This document shows positions 60,775 through 64,000 of a stretch of DNA of 64,000 nt, piece after piece; position 1 is the stretch's first letter; the number at the start of each line of letters is the position of its first letter. A program made the translations under genes and the position numbers. Source of the DNA: JBOGNO01 sp050747245 (GTDB lineage Bacteria > Acidobacteriota > Terriglobia > Acidiferrales > UBA7541); the NCBI GenBank assembly GCA_050747245.1, contig JBOGNO010000007.1, forward strand, positions 137,832 through 201,831. Reading direction: 5' to 3'. Below the pieces are notes generated by a model. It was not told where the DNA came from. It saw only the letters and a list, made by a program, of their open reading frames with translations, and did not search any database.

Positions 60775-62397
60775 TTAGTGACCTGTTCCTGAACCTTTCA
60801 CGCGCCGTCCGGCATCGGCTTTGAGACACTTCACCCGGTACGCGAGGAATTCACCTTCGTGTTTGGTTTCAATAGTGGTGCGCTCCGTTTCAACGATTCG
60901 CCACACACGTTCGTGAACTTCCGGGCTAATCAAGACTTCGCCACCAGCGGCCCCGGCACAGTAACGTGAAGCTCTGTTCACCGCGTCGCTGATGACCGTG
61001 AACTCCATGCGGTCCGCAGTGCCTATGAATCCGTGCACTACGTCGCCGCAGTGAATCCCGATGCCGATTTCACGAGTCGGCGCACCACGTGCCTGCCGCG
61101 CGACATTCAGCTTGGCTACCGCCGCTTGCATCTCCAAGCCGGCGTGGACGGCATGTTCGTGCTGGCTCGCATCCGGTTCTGGACTCCCGAAGATTGCCAA
61201 GATTGCGTCTCCCATGTACTTGTCAATCGTTCCCTCATTCGCGAAAATCACAGGTACCAATACAGCAAAATATTCATTCAAGCTTTCAACGACATCGTCG
61301 GGATCCATGTCTTGGGACATTACGGTGAAGCCGCGAAGATCGGAGCAGAGAATCGTTGCTTCACTCCGCTCTCCACCGAGCCTCAATCGGCCGCGATGAG
61401 CCAAGAGGCTCTCGGCAACTTTCGGGGAAAACTGGCGCGAGAGATTGGCCCTGGCAACGGTTTCTCTGCGGAGCCTCTCCTGCAACTGATGGCCGGCCAC
61501 CGCCATCGCAGCATACTGGGCAACTGCCACCATCAGTCGGAGGTCGTCGTCGGCGAAAGTCACGTCGAGGCGGCGGGTATCCGCGCAAATCACGCCCAGT
61601 GCTTCCCCTTGCCAAAGCAAGGGGGCGTATATGCCAGTCTCGATGCAGTCATGCACAATGCTGCCTGTGACGTCGCCTCCTGCATCGCGCTTCCAAATGA
61701 AGGCTATCCGATATCGCATTGCACGACGCGCTAGCGTTTCGCTCAAAGACGGCTGTCCGGCCGCGTGAAAAGCCTTCAGCAGGAGCGAGTCTGTGGCTGG
61801 CTCATGAAGGACCAGCGCCCAGCTTTCTGCTCGTGGAAGCATCTCGACAAGCCGGTCCACAACGGTTGGTAGGAGAGAATCGAGTTGCGTCTTAGCCGCG
61901 AATTGCATGGGTAAATCGTAGAGGAGCTTCAGGCGGCGCGAGGTTTCCTCACCTGCTCCCTCAATGGGAGCGGCGATGAAAACTGTTGCATCCATGTCTC
62001 GATTGATGGCCACTTCGGCTTCCGCGTGCCGCCCGCTGGCCAGCAAAGCAGTGCCCTGTTCCAAGTAGCTTGTTTGCGTCGCGATGTTCCGCGGTTCCAG
62101 TGACTCCACCTGTAAAGTTGTCTCACCGGCGAGGATGGAGTCGCCCACCCGAAGCGGGCGCTTGCCCGCGCCCTTGATCTCAATTCCATTCAGTCGTGTG
62201 CCCCGCGAACTGTTCAGGTCCTCAACCCAGTAATGCCCATCCTCTTCCCAAATGCGCCCGTGTAGACGAGAAACTTTTTGATCCGGGGAGAGGTCAAACA
62301 TCATCGCGACCTTCTCTTCGGTCCGGCCGAAAACAAATTCCTTATCTGCAGTTTCCCAGACTCGTTGTGCGCCGTGATAGGAAGAGAGAATACGCAT
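60775..62397 (-). CDS. FHA-GAF-class III nucleotidyl cyclase
   Basis: The product is 540 aa. Residues about 20-100 form an FHA domain (FVFGRTEEKVAMMFDLSPDQ, RLHGRIW, NSSRGTRLNGIEIKG), which binds phosphothreonine. A GAF domain spans about 150-315. The catalytic domain (350-525) has metal-binding Asp in LCSDLRGFTVMSQDMDPDD and DKYMGDAILAIFG, and the late signature GVGIHxGD-like GIGIHCGDVVHGFIGT. It should make cAMP or cGMP in the cytoplasm. No cyclic-nucleotide effector is adjacent; the cNMP-patatin lies about 18 kb away. Confidence 0.88.
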   Translation of the reverse strand: MRILSSYHGAQRVWETADKEFVFGRTEEKVAMMFDLSPDQKVSRLHGRIWEEDGHYWVEDLNSSRGTRLNGIEIKGAGKRPLRVGDSILAGETTLQVESLEPRNIATQTSYLEQGTALLASGRHAEAEVAINRDMDATVFIAAPIEGAGEETSRRLKLLYDLPMQFAAKTQLDSLLPTVVDRLVEMLPRAESWALVLHEPATDSLLLKAFHAAGQPSLSETLARRAMRYRIAFIWKRDAGGDVTGSIVHDCIETGIYAPLLWQGEALGVICADTRRLDVTFADDDLRLMVAVAQYAAMAVAGHQLQERLRRETVARANLSRQFSPKVAESLLAHRGRLRLGGERSEATILCSDLRGFTVMSQDMDPDDVVESLNEYFAVLVPVIFANEGTIDKYMGDAILAIFGSPEPDASQHEHAVHAGLEMQAAVAKLNVARQARGAPTREIGIGIHCGDVVHGFIGTADRMEFTVISDAVNRASRYCAGAAGGEVLISPEVHERVWRIVETERTTIETKHEGEFLAYRVKCLKADAGRRVKGSGTGH

Positions 62398-62508
62398 TGC
62401 CGGTTAAACGAGATGTTATTCAGTGCTAGAGAGAGCCCCGCGGCTGCCGCCAATCGACCTCTGACGCCCGGAGTTCACTCAACACGAATTTGACAGGCCG
62501 CGGGCCGG

Positions 62509-63885
62509 TTAAAAACTATAGGAAGCGCCAATCAAAGGCACGGCGCGGGCGCGAAGACCGCCATTGTCTAATTTCAACAGCACGTTGCCTGTGATCACTA
62601 GCTTGCCGACCGGCCGAAATTTCAAGCCGAGTGACGCACTTGTGATATTGAAATCCGATTTAGTCTGAGCCACGTCCGGATGAGTCGTCCCGGCCGTATA
62701 TACGGTGCAGTTTACGGCAGCAGCGTTGCTCGCGCCGGAGCAGTTGCCCAAATCTGTAAAGGGCTGAGAAATGAGTCGCGGGGCATTGAACAATCGCTGC
62801 CCGTAAATATCGAAAGCGCCCGTCAGCCGCTTGACAATGAATACGTCGGCTCCAACGATATACACAAACCGGTTCGGAAGCGAAGCCTTGTTCGGTGTCG
62901 ATGACAATAAGTTTCCCGCCAATCTGGATTCGCCGTTGAATTCATATCCCAGCTCGGCGTGCGGTGAAACTCGGGCGCTGTAGGAAATGACGCCGAATGG
63001 TTTGACCCCTGCCGCGCCGGAACCCAAAAAATTCAATTCGTCGCCAGTGGGCAAGCGAACATCCACCCCTGCCGCAATGCCGTACCGCTCCCCTTTGTAC
63101 AATGTGTATTTTCCGCGGAGAACCACATCCCCGATCCCTGTGGCACTTCCGGAGTCGGAGAATGAGGCGTGAAGGCACGCCTGGCCCGCCGGGGTCTGGC
63201 CACAACTCTGGGCGAGAGCAGGGTTCATGCTGTTGAACTGATGGAACACGTTGCCGGGCAAACCAGCCGCTGCCGGCGCTACTGAATTCGGCACAATCGT
63301 GGCGTCGGAGTTCACGCTCATCCGGACATCCAGAAGTGGGATCGCCACTGAGAAATCGAGATGGCGAGTCATCCCGAAGGTGGCGTAAATCGTGTACTGA
63401 TGCACCCTAAGATCGATATTGTTTGTCGTCTGGATAAAGTCGCGCACGAAGCATGGGTCTCCATCGAATTTTGTCCCCGTCAATGCGGTCTGGTTCATGC
63501 AGCTCGGTATTCTAGGAGGCTGAGGAGCGAAAGGTTGGTGTTGTAGAACGGATGGAATGTTGGCCGTGTCCTGCCCGTCGATTGAGCTGAAATTGAAATA
63601 CTGATAGCTGAATGCAAAGAAGAACTTGTGACGACCGATCGTGGCTGCACGCTCACCGAGGATTGGTCCCAGGCTCTCTTCGGTCGCAGCCACAAATGTC
63701 TTTAACGAAGCATCGTAAACGAAAGTGATGCCCGAGGAGGGCGAAGCGATGGGCAGTTGCGACACCTCTATACCAACAGCTTCGTTAATTGGCGCGAAAG
63801 TGCCAACGAAATCGCTCTCGAAGTGGGCCTCGTGACCGAAGGCAGTGAGCAACACCGACTGTGATGGATTTGCCGTGCTGCTGAG
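62509..63885 (-). pseudogene. Beta-barrel-type outer-membrane protein, 5' end removed by IS insertion
   Basis: The frame is open from the stop at 62509 up to the IS end near 63886 but has no signal peptide. A GTG at 63855 would give 448 aa beginning VLLTAFGHEAHFESD. The body alternates polar and hydrophobic residues in barrel-like strands (YGIAAGVDVRLPTGDELNFLG) and ends in GASYSF, with the aromatic terminal residue typical of outer-membrane barrels. The upstream coding bases are replaced by IS sequence, so secretion is probably lost. The family is not recognised. Confidence 0.65.
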
Positions 63886-64000
63886 TGTAGTGCACCCTTC
63901 TAATTTAGACAGTCAGGGCCTCGTTTTTTAGTACAGCTGTGAAAGCCAAGAAGGCCTCGTGCGGAGTGCGATTTCCGACGCCGCGATGAGGCCGGTCGTG
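63886..64000 (-). mobile_element. Insertion sequence end (IS3/IS481-like), truncated by the window edge
   Basis: The likely terminal inverted repeat starts TGTAGTGCACCCTTCTAATT at 63886. Behind it, on the minus strand, lies the 3' end of a transposase gene. Its other end, any target duplication and family details lie outside the window. Confidence 0.65.
63905..64000 (-). CDS. Transposase, C-terminal fragment (integrase core)
   Basis: The last 31 codons of a minus-strand gene end at TAA 63905-63907. The residues include DRPHRGVGNRTPHEAFLAF, the typical C-terminal box of integrase-core transposases of the IS3/IS481 type. The gene continues beyond the right edge. Too little is present to name the IS. 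Confidence 0.75.
   Translation of the reverse strand, partial: HDRPHRGVGNRTPHEAFLAFTAVLKNEALTV

Overview
The window looks like a chromosomal segment of a soil-type Acidobacteriota (Terriglobia-like) bacterium. This is an inference from moderately high GC, the many secreted TPR, PilZ and FecR-type proteins, sigma-54 response regulators and NRPS content. No 16S rRNA or other taxonomic marker is present.

Layout. (1) 1-6457, minus strand: the tail of an exopolysaccharide locus, with Wzz-like protein (runs off the left edge), Wza-like export protein, O-antigen-ligase-like polymerase, TPR protein and a nucleotidyltransferase-methyltransferase fusion. (2) 6866-9318, plus strand: a compact RiPP cluster with an HPr-kinase-like protein, a PqqD-like chaperone, a radical SAM/SPASM enzyme and a 56-aa precursor peptide. 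It is followed by a secreted DNRLRE/beta-propeller protein and a lipoprotein (9395-12215). (3) 12841-23177: an ABC-2 exporter, a GT2 glycosyltransferase, a DegT aminotransferase, a PilZ/coiled-coil giant, a TPR protein, a cupin and an alpha/beta hydrolase. (4) 23581-33529: housekeeping genes, including queC/queE/queD with a DinG-like helicase, der, a MerR regulator, tRNA-Pro(GGG), surE and an amidase. (5) 33582-39708: a CAP-domain protein, a FecR-type surface protein with a near-consensus sigma-54 promoter, and an NtrC-type response regulator/histidine kinase pair. (6) 40188-43475: an Asp/Asn hydroxylase, a cNMP-patatin and a STAS protein. (7) 43651-51259: a GAF-HlyD / HlyD / PqqD-M50-HlyD operon that converges on a gene for a peptide made of tandem PL(A/S)KA hexads. 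That peptide gene has its own sigma-54-like promoter and terminator, and a sigma-54 activator with a degenerate receiver domain lies next to it. (8) 51664-59807, minus strand: a self-contained NRPS operon (A-PCP, P450, C-A-PCP-TE, Sfp-type PPTase) whose specificity codes read Leu then Gly. (9) 60775-64000: an FHA-GAF-cyclase and a beta-barrel-like gene whose 5' end has been removed by an insertion sequence running off the right edge.

Most notable are three small systems. The first is the radical SAM RiPP cluster, which has a kinase and a serine-ended precursor. The second is the hexad-repeat peptide with its sigma-54 control and convergent M50/HlyD operon. The third is the Leu-Gly NRPS-P450 operon. 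Two degenerate copies of an element ending in a tRNA-Pro 3'-like sequence (43041 and 60378) and the terminal IS show that the right half has been reached by mobile DNA. Functions were assigned by reading motifs by eye; no database search was run.
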